From Lysobacteraceae bacterium SCN 69-320 (lineage in GTDB: Bacteria; Pseudomonadota; Gammaproteobacteria; Xanthomonadales; Rhodanobacteraceae), in assembly GCA_001725155.1 (NCBI GenBank), contig MEFP01000007.1, positions 121,678 to 185,677 on the forward strand: DNA of 64,000 nucleotides, given 5' to 3'. Positions 7,873 to 16,946 of this stretch are shown here, in pieces. A program made the position numbers and the translations under genes. Numbering within the stretch: the first letter of the stretch is position 1; every line of letters begins with the position of its first letter. The notes under the pieces are model-generated. The model was given only the letters and a program-made list of their open reading frames with translations, did not search any database and was not told the DNA's origin.

Positions 7873-8736
7873 TCAGCGCACGTCGGCGATCGGCGCTTTC
7901 GGTCCTTCATCGGGCTTGGGTTCGATCTTCTTGAGGAACTGGATGCGTCCCCGCTCGATCCTCCAGGAGTTGCGATTGGACGTCGTGATTACGATGACGG
8001 GCGTGCCGATCTGCAAGTTCAGCATCACATGCACCTCGGTCGGTACCGGATCGAGAACGTGGGTCATCACGAGCGCTGCTTCTTCGGCGCCGCGCGGCTT
8101 GTTTCGCGTGAAGTCGAGACAGGATCGCGTATAGGTGCGCGAGTTGGTCACCGTACGGCCTTCGGCATCCAGTTCCAGCCGATAGGCACCGCCGAACGGG
8201 ATGACCTTGGCGTCCGTCGTCGACGGCAGCAGGAACACGTTCCAGCCCGGCATGCCGTCGGCGATCGTCGGCAGCACGACCGTGTTGTAGCGCTGCGTGC
8301 AGGGGGCAAAATCGAATCCGGTGGCCGTATGGCGTGCCCGCGCTGCGTTGCGCTGCGACGTGGTGGCAGTCTCGGGAGGATCGAAAGCCCTGACTTTGCC
8401 GGCGCCATCGCTGCCGTCGGACACCTCGACCTGATAGAGCAGGCTGGCCTGTTCGGGATCGCCCTTGTCGATGAAGCTCACGAGTATCGCGCTCTCGCGT
8501 GCTTCGGTGATCCAGCCGCCGACGCGCTTGTCCTTGCGGTATTTGCGATTGGCCTGCACTGCGTCGGTCGCGAGTGAGGCAGCGCGGTCGTGCCGGTACA
8601 GACGCAGGCCCAGGCTTTCCGCCGATCGCAGCCGGGCCGGATCTTCGCCGCTGGGATCGGGCAGCTGCTGGGCGCAGGCGACGGTAGCGACGAACAGCAG
8701 CGGTGCGGCGGCGATGGGATACAGGGTGCGATGCAT
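7873..8736 (-). CDS. Secreted hypothetical protein
   Basis: A 287-residue protein with a Sec signal peptide (MHRTLYPIAAAPLLFVATVACAQQ; cleavage probably after ACA). The mature part has an N-terminal charged region (RLRSAESLGLRLYRHDRAASL), a likely beta-rich core and a C-terminal basic stretch (RIQFLKKIEPKPDEGPK). No domain is recognised; proteins of this general look are common as single secreted unknowns in Lysobacterales. It converges with the yjf operon and has no operon partner. Two cysteines (in FAPCTQRY and SCLDF) could form a disulfide. Confidence 0.7.
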   Translation of the reverse strand: MHRTLYPIAAAPLLFVATVACAQQLPDPSGEDPARLRSAESLGLRLYRHDRAASLATDAVQANRKYRKDKRVGGWITEARESAILVSFIDKGDPEQASLLYQVEVSDGSDGAGKVRAFDPPETATTSQRNAARARHTATGFDFAPCTQRYNTVVLPTIADGMPGWNVFLLPSTTDAKVIPFGGAYRLELDAEGRTVTNSRTYTRSCLDFTRNKPRGAEEAALVMTHVLDPVPTEVHVMLNLQIGTPVIVITTSNRNSWRIERGRIQFLKKIEPKPDEGPKAPIADVR

Positions 8737-8835
8737 GTGAAACCATTCGGTTGAGGATGCTGAGCCGCGAGCATGGAGCAGCGGCCGGTTCCCGTCATCC
8801 CGCTGGCGCCGCCGCCGGAAGTGTACGGCAGCCGA

Positions 8836-8871
8836 AATGACGAAGGGCGCCTCGCGGCGCCCTTCGTCATT
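8836..8871 (-). terminator. Bidirectional-type hairpin after M13 peptidase gene
   Basis: AATGACGAAGGGCGCC and its exact complement form a 16-bp perfect stem around a 4-nt loop, 20 bases after the peptidase stop. Only a short TTT follows on the minus strand. Confidence 0.8.
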
Positions 8872-8891
8872 GCAGCGTCAGATCTGGCGGC

Positions 8892-10946
8892 TTACCAGAT
8901 CTTCACCTGGCGATCGCCCTCGCGGACCATCGCGTCGCCGCTCTTGCAGCCGAACGCCTGCGCGAAGGCCGGCATGTTCGACGGCGCGGCGATGGCGCGG
9001 AATTGCGCCGGCGCATGCGGGTCGATGTTGAGGCGGCGCTTGAGTTCGGCGTCGCGGAACGCGCGGCGCCAGACCTGGGCGAAGTTCAGGAAGAAGCGCT
9101 GATCCGCGGTCAGGCCGTCTATCTTCGCGTCCGGCTTGCCCGACTTGCTCTGCGCGAGCTTGAACGCATCGTAGGAGACGTTCAGGCCGCCGAGGTCGGC
9201 GATGTTCTCGCCGAGGGTCAGCTTGCCCTTCACGTGCAGGCCGTCGATCGCGACGTAGTCGTCGAACTGCTGCACGAGCTTGGCCGTGCGCGCGTCGAAT
9301 TTCTCGCGGTCTTCCTTGCTCCACCAGTCGGCCAGGTTGCCCTTGGCGTCGAACTTGCTGCCTTCGTCGTCGTAGCCGTGCAGGATTTCATGGCCGATCA
9401 CGGCGCCGATGCCGCCGTAGTTGAGCGCGTCGTCGGCCTTGGCATCGAAGAACGGCGGCTGCAGGATCGCGGCCGGGAACACGATCTCGTTCTGCAGCGG
9501 GTTGTAGTAGGCGTTGACGGTCTGCGGCGTCATGCCCCATTCGCGGCGGTCGACCGGCTTGTTGATCTTGGACATGGACCAGTCATTGTTGAACTTCGCC
9601 GCGGCGGCGATGTTCGCGAAATAGTTGTCCGGCTTGACCGTCAGGCCGTCCCACTTGCGCCATTCCTCGGGGTAGCCGATCTTCGGCGTGAACGAGGCCC
9701 ACTTTTCCAGCGCCTTCTTCTTGGTGTCGGCGCTCATCCACTCGAGCTTTTCCAGGCGCGCCTTGGTCGCCTGGCGCAGATTGTCGACGAGTTCCTGCGC
9801 GCGCTGCTTGGCTTCGGGCGGGAAGTTCTTCGCGACATAGAGCTGGCCCAGGGCCATGCCCATGCTGTTCTCCAGCGCATCCATGACGCGCTTCCAGCGC
9901 GGCTTGTTTTCCTGCTGGCCGCGCAGGGTCTTGCCGTGGAAGCCGAAGTGCGCGTCGGCCAGCGCGTCGGTCAGATAGGGCGCGGCCCCATCGAGGGTCT
10001 TGAAGCGCAGATAGGCCTGCCAGTCGGCGACCGGCGTCTTCTCGATCATCGTGTCGACTTCGGCGAAGAACTTCGGCTGCGACAGCGAGAAGCCCTTGCT
10101 GTCGGAGAGGTTCTGGCTCGCGAAGAACTTGTTCCAGCCGAAATGCGGATTCTGCTTCTGCGCCTCTTCGAGGCTCACGAAGTTGTACTGGTTCTCCGGC
10201 GAGCGCAGCTCCACCGGCGCGAGCGACGCGGTTGCGAGGCGCTTCTCGAACGCGAGCACCGCGGCAGCCTGCTGGGTCGCGGCGGCCTTGGGCGTGCCGG
10301 CCAGTTCCAGCACCTGGGCGATGTAGGCCAGATACGCTTCGCGGATCTTCTTGTAGCTGCCGTCCTTGCCGTCCTCGAGGTAGTAGGCGCGCTCGGGCAG
10401 GCCGAGGCCGCCCTGGAACGCGTAGGCGATTTCCATCGAGGAATTCTTGAAGTCCGCCTCGCCGCCGAAGTTGAACAGGAGGCCGAGGCCGGCCGCATGC
10501 GTGTCGTGCACGAAGCCGACGATGTCGTCCGGGGTCCTCAGATTGTCCACGCGCTTGAGCCAGTCGGCGATCGGCGCGATGCCGGCCTTGTTCGCCGCGG
10601 CCGCATCCATGCCGCTCTGGTAGAACGCGCCGATCTTGGCGTCGATCGAGTCCGGCGCGAGCTTGGCCAGGTCCTTGGCTGCCGCTTCGGCGATCTCGTG
10701 GGTCGCGTAGATCGAGGCTTCGTCGAGCTGCTCGAAGCTGCCCCAGGTCGAGCGGTCGCCCGGAATCGCGTTGGCCTTGAGCCAGTTCGCGTTGACGTAG
10801 CCGAACAGGTCGCCGCAGGCCTGACGCTGCGTGTCGAACTGCTTGGGGTCGAGGCCGCGGGTCAGTTCGACCTTCGCGGCGCCGGCGAGACTGCTGCAGG
10901 CCAGGCCGAGGGCCAGGGCCAGGGGTTTGATCATTCGGTAGTTCAT
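8892..10946 (-). CDS. M13 family metallopeptidase (neprilysin/PepO type), copy 1
   Basis: A 684-residue protein with an N-terminal signal peptide (MIKPLALALGLACSSLAGAA). The zinc site is HEILH at residues 519-523, with the third ligand in ENIADLGG (E580, D584). The substrate-binding NAYY motif (TVNAYYNPLQNEIVFPA) lies upstream of the zinc motif, and the C-terminus ends with an aromatic residue (VKIW), as is usual for M13 enzymes. It should be a periplasmic or secreted endopeptidase for peptides of limited size. A second in-frame ATG four codons in may be the true start. A close paralogue lies 94 bases upstream on the same strand. The terminator after it suggests it ends the transcript. Confidence 0.95.
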   Translation of the reverse strand: MNYRMIKPLALALGLACSSLAGAAKVELTRGLDPKQFDTQRQACGDLFGYVNANWLKANAIPGDRSTWGSFEQLDEASIYATHEIAEAAAKDLAKLAPDSIDAKIGAFYQSGMDAAAANKAGIAPIADWLKRVDNLRTPDDIVGFVHDTHAAGLGLLFNFGGEADFKNSSMEIAYAFQGGLGLPERAYYLEDGKDGSYKKIREAYLAYIAQVLELAGTPKAAATQQAAAVLAFEKRLATASLAPVELRSPENQYNFVSLEEAQKQNPHFGWNKFFASQNLSDSKGFSLSQPKFFAEVDTMIEKTPVADWQAYLRFKTLDGAAPYLTDALADAHFGFHGKTLRGQQENKPRWKRVMDALENSMGMALGQLYVAKNFPPEAKQRAQELVDNLRQATKARLEKLEWMSADTKKKALEKWASFTPKIGYPEEWRKWDGLTVKPDNYFANIAAAAKFNNDWSMSKINKPVDRREWGMTPQTVNAYYNPLQNEIVFPAAILQPPFFDAKADDALNYGGIGAVIGHEILHGYDDEGSKFDAKGNLADWWSKEDREKFDARTAKLVQQFDDYVAIDGLHVKGKLTLGENIADLGGLNVSYDAFKLAQSKSGKPDAKIDGLTADQRFFLNFAQVWRRAFRDAELKRRLNIDPHAPAQFRAIAAPSNMPAFAQAFGCKSGDAMVREGDRQVKIW

Positions 10947-11040
10947 GGGTGCCTCTTGTTGGCGCTGTTCCCGCTGCTGCGGGTTATTGAAAACGGGCGT
11001 TGGACGTTGTTGCGCAGACGTACGCGGAACCCTGCCGGGC

Positions 11041-13086
11041 TCACCAGATCACGACGCGCCTGGCTGCGTCGCGCACCAGGGGATCGCCGGCCTTGCACGA
11101 GAACGCCGCGGCGAACTCGGGCAGGTTGGCGACCGGACCGAGCACGCGCCATTTGGCCGGCGCATGCACGTTGGACTGGACCTGCAGACGCAGGGCTTCG
11201 GGACGCTGCGCCGTGCGCCAGGCCTGGGCGAACGCGAGGAAGAAGCGCTGCGCCGGGCTCAGGCCGTCGATGGCCGTGTCGGGCTTGCCGGCCTGGGCGA
11301 TGCGGAACGCGTCCCAGGCCACCTGCAGGCCGCCGAGGTCGGCGATGTTCTCGCCGAGCGTGAGCTTGCCCTGGATGTGCAGGCCGTCGACGGCGACGAA
11401 CTCGTCGAACTGCGCGACGAGCTTGCCGGTGCGCGCCTCGAACTGGCGGCGGTCCTTGTCGCTCCACCAGTTCGCGAGATTGCCCTTGGCGTCGAACTGG
11501 CTGCCCTGGTCGTCGAAGCCGTGCAGCAGCTCGTGGCCGATGACCGAGCCTATGCCGCCGTAATTGACCGCGTCGTCCATCTTCTCGTCGAAGTAGGGCG
11601 GCAGCAGCTGCGCGGCCGGAAACACGATCTCGTTGCGCAGCGGGTCGTAGTAGGCATTGACGGTCTGCGGCGTCATTTCCCATTCGCTGCGGTCGACCGG
11701 CTTGCCGATCTTGGCGTACTGGCGCTTGGCCTCGAAGCGGCCGGCGGCTTCGACATTCGCGAAATAGTCGCCGTGCACGATGCGCAGCGCGCCGTAGTCG
11801 CGCCAACGGTCCGGATAGCCGATCTTGCTGACCAGCGTGTCGAGCTTGGCGTAGGCCGCCTGCTTGGTCGGCGCGTCCATCCAGTCGAGCTTGGCGATGC
11901 GCGCACGCAGCGCCTTCTTGAGATTCTCGACGAGCTTTTCGGCGCCGGCCTTGGCCGCCGGCGGAAACACGCGCGCGACGTAGATTTCACCGACGGCTTC
12001 GCCGAGTGCGTCGTTGGTCGCGTCGATCGCCCGGCGCCAGCGCGGCTTCAGCGCCTCGACGCCGCGCAGGGTCCTGGCGCGGAACGCGAACTGCGCGTCG
12101 ACGAAATCCCTGGACAGGTACGGCGCCGCGCCGTCGGCCAGGTGAAAGCGCAGATAGGCTTGCCAGTGCGCCAGCGGCACTTCGGCCAGGGCCTTGTCCA
12201 TTGCGGCGAAGAACTGCGGCTGGGCCAGCGAGAACTGCTGGATGTCAGCCCGGCCCAGCGTGGCGAAATACTTGCCCCAGGAGAAGTGCGGCGTCTTCGC
12301 GTCGGCTTCGGCGATGGTGTGCGGATGGTAGAAATTGTTCGGGTCGCGCAGCGCGAGCGGATCCAGCGAATCCTTGGCCAGCCGCGTTTCCAGCGCGACG
12401 ACGTGGCCGGCGTCGGCCGTCGGGTCGCTGTCGCCGCTCAGACGCAGCAAGGTGGCGACGTAGTCGCGGTACTGGTTCAGCAGGGTCCTGGACTTGGCGT
12501 CGTCGCGAAAGTAGTAGTCGCGGTCGGGCAGGCCCAGGCCGCCCTGGGTCGCGTAGCCGATGACCTGGCTCGCGTTCTTCATGTCCGCCTCGGGACCGAA
12601 GCCGAACAGCAGCTGGGTGCCCTGCGCATGCCAGTCGCGCAGCAGCGGCGCAATGTCGGCAGTGGTCTTCAGCGCGGCTATGCGCGCGAGATCGGCTGTC
12701 AGCGGCGTGCCGCCGGCCTTCTCGATGGCGGCCTCGTCCATGGCGCTCGCGTAGAAGTCGCCGATCTTCTGGGTGACGCTGCCTTCGGCGCCGGGCCTGG
12801 CCGCGGCGGCTTCGAGCACTTCGTGCAGCACGGCTTCGTTGCGGTCCTGGATCTCGTTGTCGAGGCTCCAGCTGCCGTATTCCGGCGGAATCGGATTGCC
12901 GGCCAGCCAGCCGCCGTTGGCGTACTGGAAGAAATCGCTGCAGGCGGCGGTCTTGCCGTCGAAATTGCGCGCGTCCAGGCCGTGGTCGTTGGTGTGCGCC
13001 GCGCAGAGCGTCGCGGTCAGGGCCAGGGCCGATGCCGCCAGGCGCGGCGGGAGGTGACGCCATCTCATGCGAAGCTCTCGGATCAT
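11041..13086 (-). CDS. M13 family metallopeptidase (neprilysin/PepO type), copy 2
   Basis: A 681-residue paralogue of the next gene on the same strand, with the same landmarks: signal peptide (LAASALALTATLCAA), NAYY motif (TVNAYYDPLRNEIVFPA), HELLH at residues 518-522, ENIADLGG with E579, and terminal VVIW. The two differ most in the N-terminal 100 residues and in surface loops, which suggests different peptide preference rather than a recent duplication. The start at 13086 gives an arginine-rich n-region; an ATG six codons in (MRWRHLP) is an alternative. The pair probably forms a two-gene transcript beginning in the 13087-13358 gap. Confidence 0.95.
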   Translation of the reverse strand: MIRELRMRWRHLPPRLAASALALTATLCAAHTNDHGLDARNFDGKTAACSDFFQYANGGWLAGNPIPPEYGSWSLDNEIQDRNEAVLHEVLEAAAARPGAEGSVTQKIGDFYASAMDEAAIEKAGGTPLTADLARIAALKTTADIAPLLRDWHAQGTQLLFGFGPEADMKNASQVIGYATQGGLGLPDRDYYFRDDAKSRTLLNQYRDYVATLLRLSGDSDPTADAGHVVALETRLAKDSLDPLALRDPNNFYHPHTIAEADAKTPHFSWGKYFATLGRADIQQFSLAQPQFFAAMDKALAEVPLAHWQAYLRFHLADGAAPYLSRDFVDAQFAFRARTLRGVEALKPRWRRAIDATNDALGEAVGEIYVARVFPPAAKAGAEKLVENLKKALRARIAKLDWMDAPTKQAAYAKLDTLVSKIGYPDRWRDYGALRIVHGDYFANVEAAGRFEAKRQYAKIGKPVDRSEWEMTPQTVNAYYDPLRNEIVFPAAQLLPPYFDEKMDDAVNYGGIGSVIGHELLHGFDDQGSQFDAKGNLANWWSDKDRRQFEARTGKLVAQFDEFVAVDGLHIQGKLTLGENIADLGGLQVAWDAFRIAQAGKPDTAIDGLSPAQRFFLAFAQAWRTAQRPEALRLQVQSNVHAPAKWRVLGPVANLPEFAAAFSCKAGDPLVRDAARRVVIW

Positions 13087-13358
13087 CGCGATCTGTCAGG
13101 TTAGGCGCAAAGCCCGGCAGCATAACAGTGTCAAAGGTTTGGCTCTGGCGCCCGGCCGCCCATACGCCGCCGCCGGCCTGGCTGGTCCACGGCGAGGAAC
13201 CCGCGGGCGAGGCGCTGGCCGGCCGAACTACCGCGCGAGCGCTACGGCTGCTGCGTAGAGCTCAGCCGGCCCGACACGACGATCGCGGTATGGCGCTGCG
13301 GCATAAGCGGCTCGACGGGCCGCGGCGTGGTTTACCCTGGCGTTCGCCCTGGATTGCC

Positions 13359-14111
13359 ATGCCCATGTCCCGACTTCTCGTCTTCCAGCATGTCGCGGCC
13401 GAGCCGCTGGGCACGCTGGATCGCCTGATCCGCCGCCGCGGCCATCGCATCAAGTTCGTCAATTTCGAGCGCCATCCGGAGGCGCAGCCCTGTCTCGACC
13501 GCTATCGCGGCCTGATCGTGCTCGGCGGCCCGATGAACGTCGAGGACCACGCGCACCGCGCGCATCTGCTGACCGAGATGCGCGCGATCGAGAGCGCCTT
13601 GCGCCAGGACAAGCCGGTGCTCGGCATCTGCCTCGGCGCGCAACTGCTTGCGCACGTGCTCGGCGCGCCGATACGGCGCCAGCGCGAGCCGGAGATCGGC
13701 TGGTACGACGTCGCCACGACCGCGGCCGGCCGCACCGATCCGGTGCTTGCGCCGCTCGGCGACAGCGCGCCGCTGTTCCAGTGGCACAACTACAGTTTCG
13801 AGATTCCGTCCGAAGCCGAGCACCTGGCGCGCAGCAGCACCTGCGCGTCGCAGGCGTTCCGCTACGGCAAGTCCGCCTATGGGTTCCAGTTCCATCTCGA
13901 AGCGGATCAGGCGCTGATCGAGCGCTGGCTGTCGACGCCGGCCTATCGCGCGGAACTCTGCGCCGCGGCCGGCGCGCAGGACGCCGAGGCCATACGTGCG
14001 CGCAGCCTCGGCGAAGTCGCCGCGATGGAGCAGCGCGCCGAGCTCGTGTTCGGCGAATTCCTCGACCTGGTCGGCCGCCCGCTGCGGCGCATCACGCTCG
14101 GCTCGCGCTGA
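13359..14111 (+). CDS. Class I glutamine amidotransferase-like protein
   Basis: A 250-residue protein with the class I GATase triad: nucleophile Cys in LGICLGAQLLA and His-x-Glu in YGFQFHLEAD. GGPMNVED in the N-terminal half is typical of the stand-alone GMP-synthase-like amidotransferases, which act on cytosolic substrates that are mostly unknown. No synthetase partner is adjacent, so the ammonia acceptor or gamma-glutamyl substrate cannot be named. The ATG at 13359 was chosen over longer in-frame starts because the upstream part has non-coding composition; an ATG two codons later is also possible. Confidence 0.85.
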   Translation: MPMSRLLVFQHVAAEPLGTLDRLIRRRGHRIKFVNFERHPEAQPCLDRYRGLIVLGGPMNVEDHAHRAHLLTEMRAIESALRQDKPVLGICLGAQLLAHVLGAPIRRQREPEIGWYDVATTAAGRTDPVLAPLGDSAPLFQWHNYSFEIPSEAEHLARSSTCASQAFRYGKSAYGFQFHLEADQALIERWLSTPAYRAELCAAAGAQDAEAIRARSLGEVAAMEQRAELVFGEFLDLVGRPLRRITLGSR

Positions 14112-14389
14112 AGCGCCGCGGCGGTTGACGCCGCCCCCGAAAAAAGTGGACAACCGCCGGGGCGCGCAGGGCTGTTCTGTCCGGCACTGCCCTGACGTTC
14201 CCTGGGATCGAGGCGGTTGTTCCGGCTCAGTCCGAAATCGTGCGTGGATCTCCGACATCGGCGCTGCGCCTGGTCGGGGTCTCACCGAGCCCAGGGGGCG
14301 AACGCAACGCATTCGGCGGGGGCGCGGGGATGAGCAACAGGGCATGGCGGCGGCACGAACGTCGCTGAGGTCTTGCAGAGGGGAATGCA

Positions 14390-16036
14390 ATGGCACGTAC
14401 ACCGTTGGCGCGCCTGTTCGCGCGCAGCTTCGCGATCGTCTGCGCCGCCGAGGCGCGCGGCGAGCCGGCGACCGAAGCGCTGCAGCGCGCCGATGGGCAG
14501 CGCGCGGCGCGGCGCCGCTTCCTGCAACAGGGCGCGGTGGCCGCCTCGGCGTTGGCCCTGGCGGCCTGCGCGCGCGTGACGCCGCGGCCCGTGCAGGGCG
14601 AGGAAGTCGTCATCGTCGGCGCCGGCCTGGCCGGACTCGCCGCAGCCTGGCGACTGCGTCAGGCCGGCGTGGCCGTGCGCATCGTCGAGGCGCAGAAGCG
14701 CTGCGGCGGCCGCATGCTGAGCCTGCGCAATCACTTCGCCGGCGGTCAGGTCTGCGAGCTCGGCGGCGAACTCATCGACAGCAACCACGGGCGCATGCAT
14801 GGCCTGGCCCGCGAGCTCGGTCTCGCGCTCGACGACCTGACCGGTACCGAGACGCCGGGCCTGGCCGACAGCTGGTATTTCGACGGCAGCCTGCGCAGCG
14901 AACACGAAGTGCTGCAGGCGTTCGCGCCGATCGCGCTGGCATTGCGGCGCGACCAGCGCGCGATCGACGACGGCAACATCACGCCGGCCAATTTCGCCGC
15001 GGCGCAGGCGCTGGACCGGCAAAGCCTGGCCGAATGGTTCGATCGCAACGGCGCCGGCGGCTGGATACGCCGCCTGCTCGAGGTGGCCTATACCACCGAG
15101 ATGGGCCTGGAATGCGACCGCCAGTCCGCGCTGAACCTGCTGACCTTCATTTCCGCCGACACCGATCATCTGATGCTGTTCGGTGACAGCGACGAGCGCT
15201 ACCACGTGCGTGGCGGCAACGACCGCGTGACGACGGCGCTGGCGGAAAAGCTCGCCGATGTGATCGAGACCGGTTGCGTGCTCGAAGCGTTGCGCCGGGC
15301 GCCGGACGGCCGCTACCGGCTTGCGCTGCGCTGCGACGGTGTCAGCCGCGAGCTGGCCGCGGCCGAAGTCGTGCTGGCGATTCCGTTCACGACCCTGCGC
15401 CAGGTCGAGCTCGACCTGGAACTGCCCGCGGCCAAGCGTGCGGCGATACAGGGACTGGCTTACGGCACGAACGCCAAGCTCATGATCGGCTTCGAGCAGC
15501 GTGTCTGGCGCGAGCGCCACGGCAGCACCGGCAGCCTGATGAGCGATCTCGCGCTGCAGACCACCTGGGAGACGAGCCGGCGCCAGTCCGGCGCGGCCGG
15601 CATCCTGACCAATTTCGTCGGCGGCCGGCACGGCCTGGCGATCGGCGAGGGTTCGCCGAAATTCCAGGCCGACCAGGCCGCAGCGGAACTCGATGCGGTG
15701 TTTCCGGGCGCGCTCGCCGCGCGCGGCGCGGCACGCGAGGCGCGCTTCCACTGGCCCAGCCATCCCTGGACCCAGGGCAGCTACGCCTGCTTCGCGCCGG
15801 GCGACTGGACCGGCGGCCTGCGCGAGGAAATCGCGACTTCGGTGGAACGCCTGCATTTCGCCGGCGAACATTGCTCCGACGAATTCCAGGGCTTCATGGA
15901 AGGCGCGCTGGAATCGGGCGAAGTCGCCGCGGAACGCATCCTCGCCGGGCGCGGCATGGCCTGGGCGCCGCTGCGGCAGCGGCTGGTTGCCGGGAATCGG
16001 GAATGGAGAGTCGGGAATCGGATCGGCGCTGCCTGA
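14390..16036 (+). CDS. Tat-exported flavin amine oxidase, probable lipoprotein
   Basis: A 548-residue FAD-dependent amine oxidase. A twin-arginine motif RRRFLQQG (41-48) is followed by a hydrophobic core and LAAC with Cys60, suggesting Tat export of the folded flavoprotein and lipidation. The n-region before the twin arginine is unusually long (40 residues). FAD binding is shown by VVIVGAGLAGLAAAW (about 73-87) and the C-terminal RLHFAGEHCSDEFQGFMEGA motif, where flavin contacts occur in monoamine oxidases. The amine substrate is unknown. AGAGGGGA precedes the ATG by 4 bases. The last 16 residues are encoded by a GGGAATCGG-type simple repeat, so the natural C-terminus may have been replaced by repeat invasion. 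Confidence 0.88.
   Translation: MARTPLARLFARSFAIVCAAEARGEPATEALQRADGQRAARRRFLQQGAVAASALALAACARVTPRPVQGEEVVIVGAGLAGLAAAWRLRQAGVAVRIVEAQKRCGGRMLSLRNHFAGGQVCELGGELIDSNHGRMHGLARELGLALDDLTGTETPGLADSWYFDGSLRSEHEVLQAFAPIALALRRDQRAIDDGNITPANFAAAQALDRQSLAEWFDRNGAGGWIRRLLEVAYTTEMGLECDRQSALNLLTFISADTDHLMLFGDSDERYHVRGGNDRVTTALAEKLADVIETGCVLEALRRAPDGRYRLALRCDGVSRELAAAEVVLAIPFTTLRQVELDLELPAAKRAAIQGLAYGTNAKLMIGFEQRVWRERHGSTGSLMSDLALQTTWETSRRQSGAAGILTNFVGGRHGLAIGEGSPKFQADQAAAELDAVFPGALAARGAAREARFHWPSHPWTQGSYACFAPGDWTGGLREEIATSVERLHFAGEHCSDEFQGFMEGALESGEVAAERILAGRGMAWAPLRQRLVAGNREWRVGNRIGAA
15992..16021 (+). repeat. GGGAATCGG simple repeat at amine oxidase 3' end
   Basis: GGGAATCGG, GGGAATGGAGAGTC and GGGAATCGG follow in tandem inside the last codons of the amine oxidase gene. 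Similar imperfect GGGAATCGGGAATGG runs are common dispersed repeats in Xanthomonas-like genomes. Confidence 0.7.
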
Positions 16037-16046
16037 TGCGTGTGGG

Positions 16047-16072
16047 GTGCGGTGAGCGCAGCAAACCGCAAC
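16047..16072 (+). repeat. REP-like palindrome, copy A
   Basis: Arms TGCGGT and ACCGCA(AC) flank the conserved centre GAGCGCAGCAA. It is 11 bases after the amine oxidase stop, and is paired with the inverted copy at 16204-16230. Confidence 0.8.
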
Positions 16073-16114
16073 ATCGAGGCCCTGGAGTACCGAAGCACCC
16101 CGAACGATGCTCAT

Positions 16115-16142
16115 CCGGTTCCGGTTCCGGTTCCGGTTCCGG
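16115..16142 (+). repeat. CCGGTT hexanucleotide repeat
   Basis: Four complete CCGGTT units plus CCGG lie between the two inverted REP-like copies A and B. This is a microsatellite that could vary in number by slippage, but it is not within a gene. Confidence 0.85.
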
Positions 16143-16203
16143 CAGCCGGGCGCGATGTACCGTGTTTTACATTGCGGCAATGTGGCTTATGGAATGCCTC
16201 GAC

Positions 16204-16230
16204 GTTGCGGTTTGCTGCGCTCACCGCAAC
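16204..16230 (-). repeat. REP-like palindrome, copy B
   Basis: GTTGCGGT and its partner CACCGCAAC flank the centre TTGCTGCGCTC, the inverse of copy A. It overlaps the last codons and stop of murU (stop at 16221-16223). Confidence 0.82.
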
Positions 16231-16946
16231 CTGGGGCTGCGCGTGAGTTCGGCGTCGAGCTCGGCCAGGCGCTGCGGCGTGCCGACGTCGGTCCAGGCGC
16301 CGCGATGGTGCAGGCCGGCGGCGCGGCCGGCGCCGATCGCGGCCTGCAGCAGCGGCGCGAGCTTGAAGCGCGGGGGATTTTCCTGCGCGCCGGGGGCGTC
16401 GCCGACGATGGATCTCCAGGCGTCCAGCAGCGCCGGACGATAAAGACCGAGGCCGGCGAAGGTCAGCCGCGGCGCGGTCTCGCCGACGTCGTCGGCGACC
16501 AGGCGCGTGCCGCGCAGGCGGAAATCGCCGCGCGGATGATGCGGCGGGTTGTCGACGAGGGCGAGGCAGGCGAGGTCGTTGTCTTCCAGGCGCAGCGCCG
16601 CGAGATCCAGATCGCAGTGCACGTCGCCGTTGAGTGCGAGAAACGGCGCATCGCCGAGCAGCGGCAGCGCCTGCAGCAGGCCGCCGCCGGTCTCCAGCGG
16701 TTGGGCGCCCTCGCGGCTGTAATGCAGCTTCAGGCCCCAGTCGGCGCCGTCGCCGAGCGCGGCCGGAAACGCGTCGGCGAGCCAGGAAACATTGATGACC
16801 ACCTCGTTCACGCCGAACGCGGCCAGCCGCTGCAGGTGGCGCTCGATCAGGCGCAGGCCGCCGGCGCGCAGCAGCGGCTTGGGTGTGTGCTCGGTCAACG
16901 GCCGCATGCGCTCGCCCTTGCCGGCGGCGAAGATCAGCGCCTTCAT
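16221..16946 (-). CDS. murU: N-acetylmuramate alpha-1-phosphate uridylyltransferase (MurU-like)
   Basis: A 241-residue nucleotidyltransferase starting MKALIFAAGKGERMRPLTEH. The signature GKGERMRPLTEHTPKPLL and the Mg-binding LALNGDVHCDLDL fit sugar-1-phosphate nucleotidylyltransferases. The AmgK-like kinase immediately upstream (ATGA overlap, 16943-16946) identifies it as the MurU partner. Together AmgK and MurU make UDP-MurNAc from recycled MurNAc, bypassing de novo synthesis and the fosfomycin-sensitive MurA step. The C-terminal residues (TRSPRLR) and stop are formed by a REP-like element, so the original end may have been altered. Confidence 0.88.
   Translation of the reverse strand: MKALIFAAGKGERMRPLTEHTPKPLLRAGGLRLIERHLQRLAAFGVNEVVINVSWLADAFPAALGDGADWGLKLHYSREGAQPLETGGGLLQALPLLGDAPFLALNGDVHCDLDLAALRLEDNDLACLALVDNPPHHPRGDFRLRGTRLVADDVGETAPRLTFAGLGLYRPALLDAWRSIVGDAPGAQENPPRFKLAPLLQAAIGAGRAAGLHHRGAWTDVGTPQRLAELDAELTRSPRLR

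Noticed and set aside
9003..13104. Long plus-strand open frames across both M13 genes
   Set aside because: They mirror the M13 reading frames; the sense strand has signal peptides and zinc motifs, the mirror has only low-complexity Arg/Val/Leu text.
16047..16230. Repeats A and B considered as a CRISPR or small insertion sequence
   Set aside because: Only two inverted copies without spacers, no cas genes and no transposase frame; a REP-like pair explains it better.
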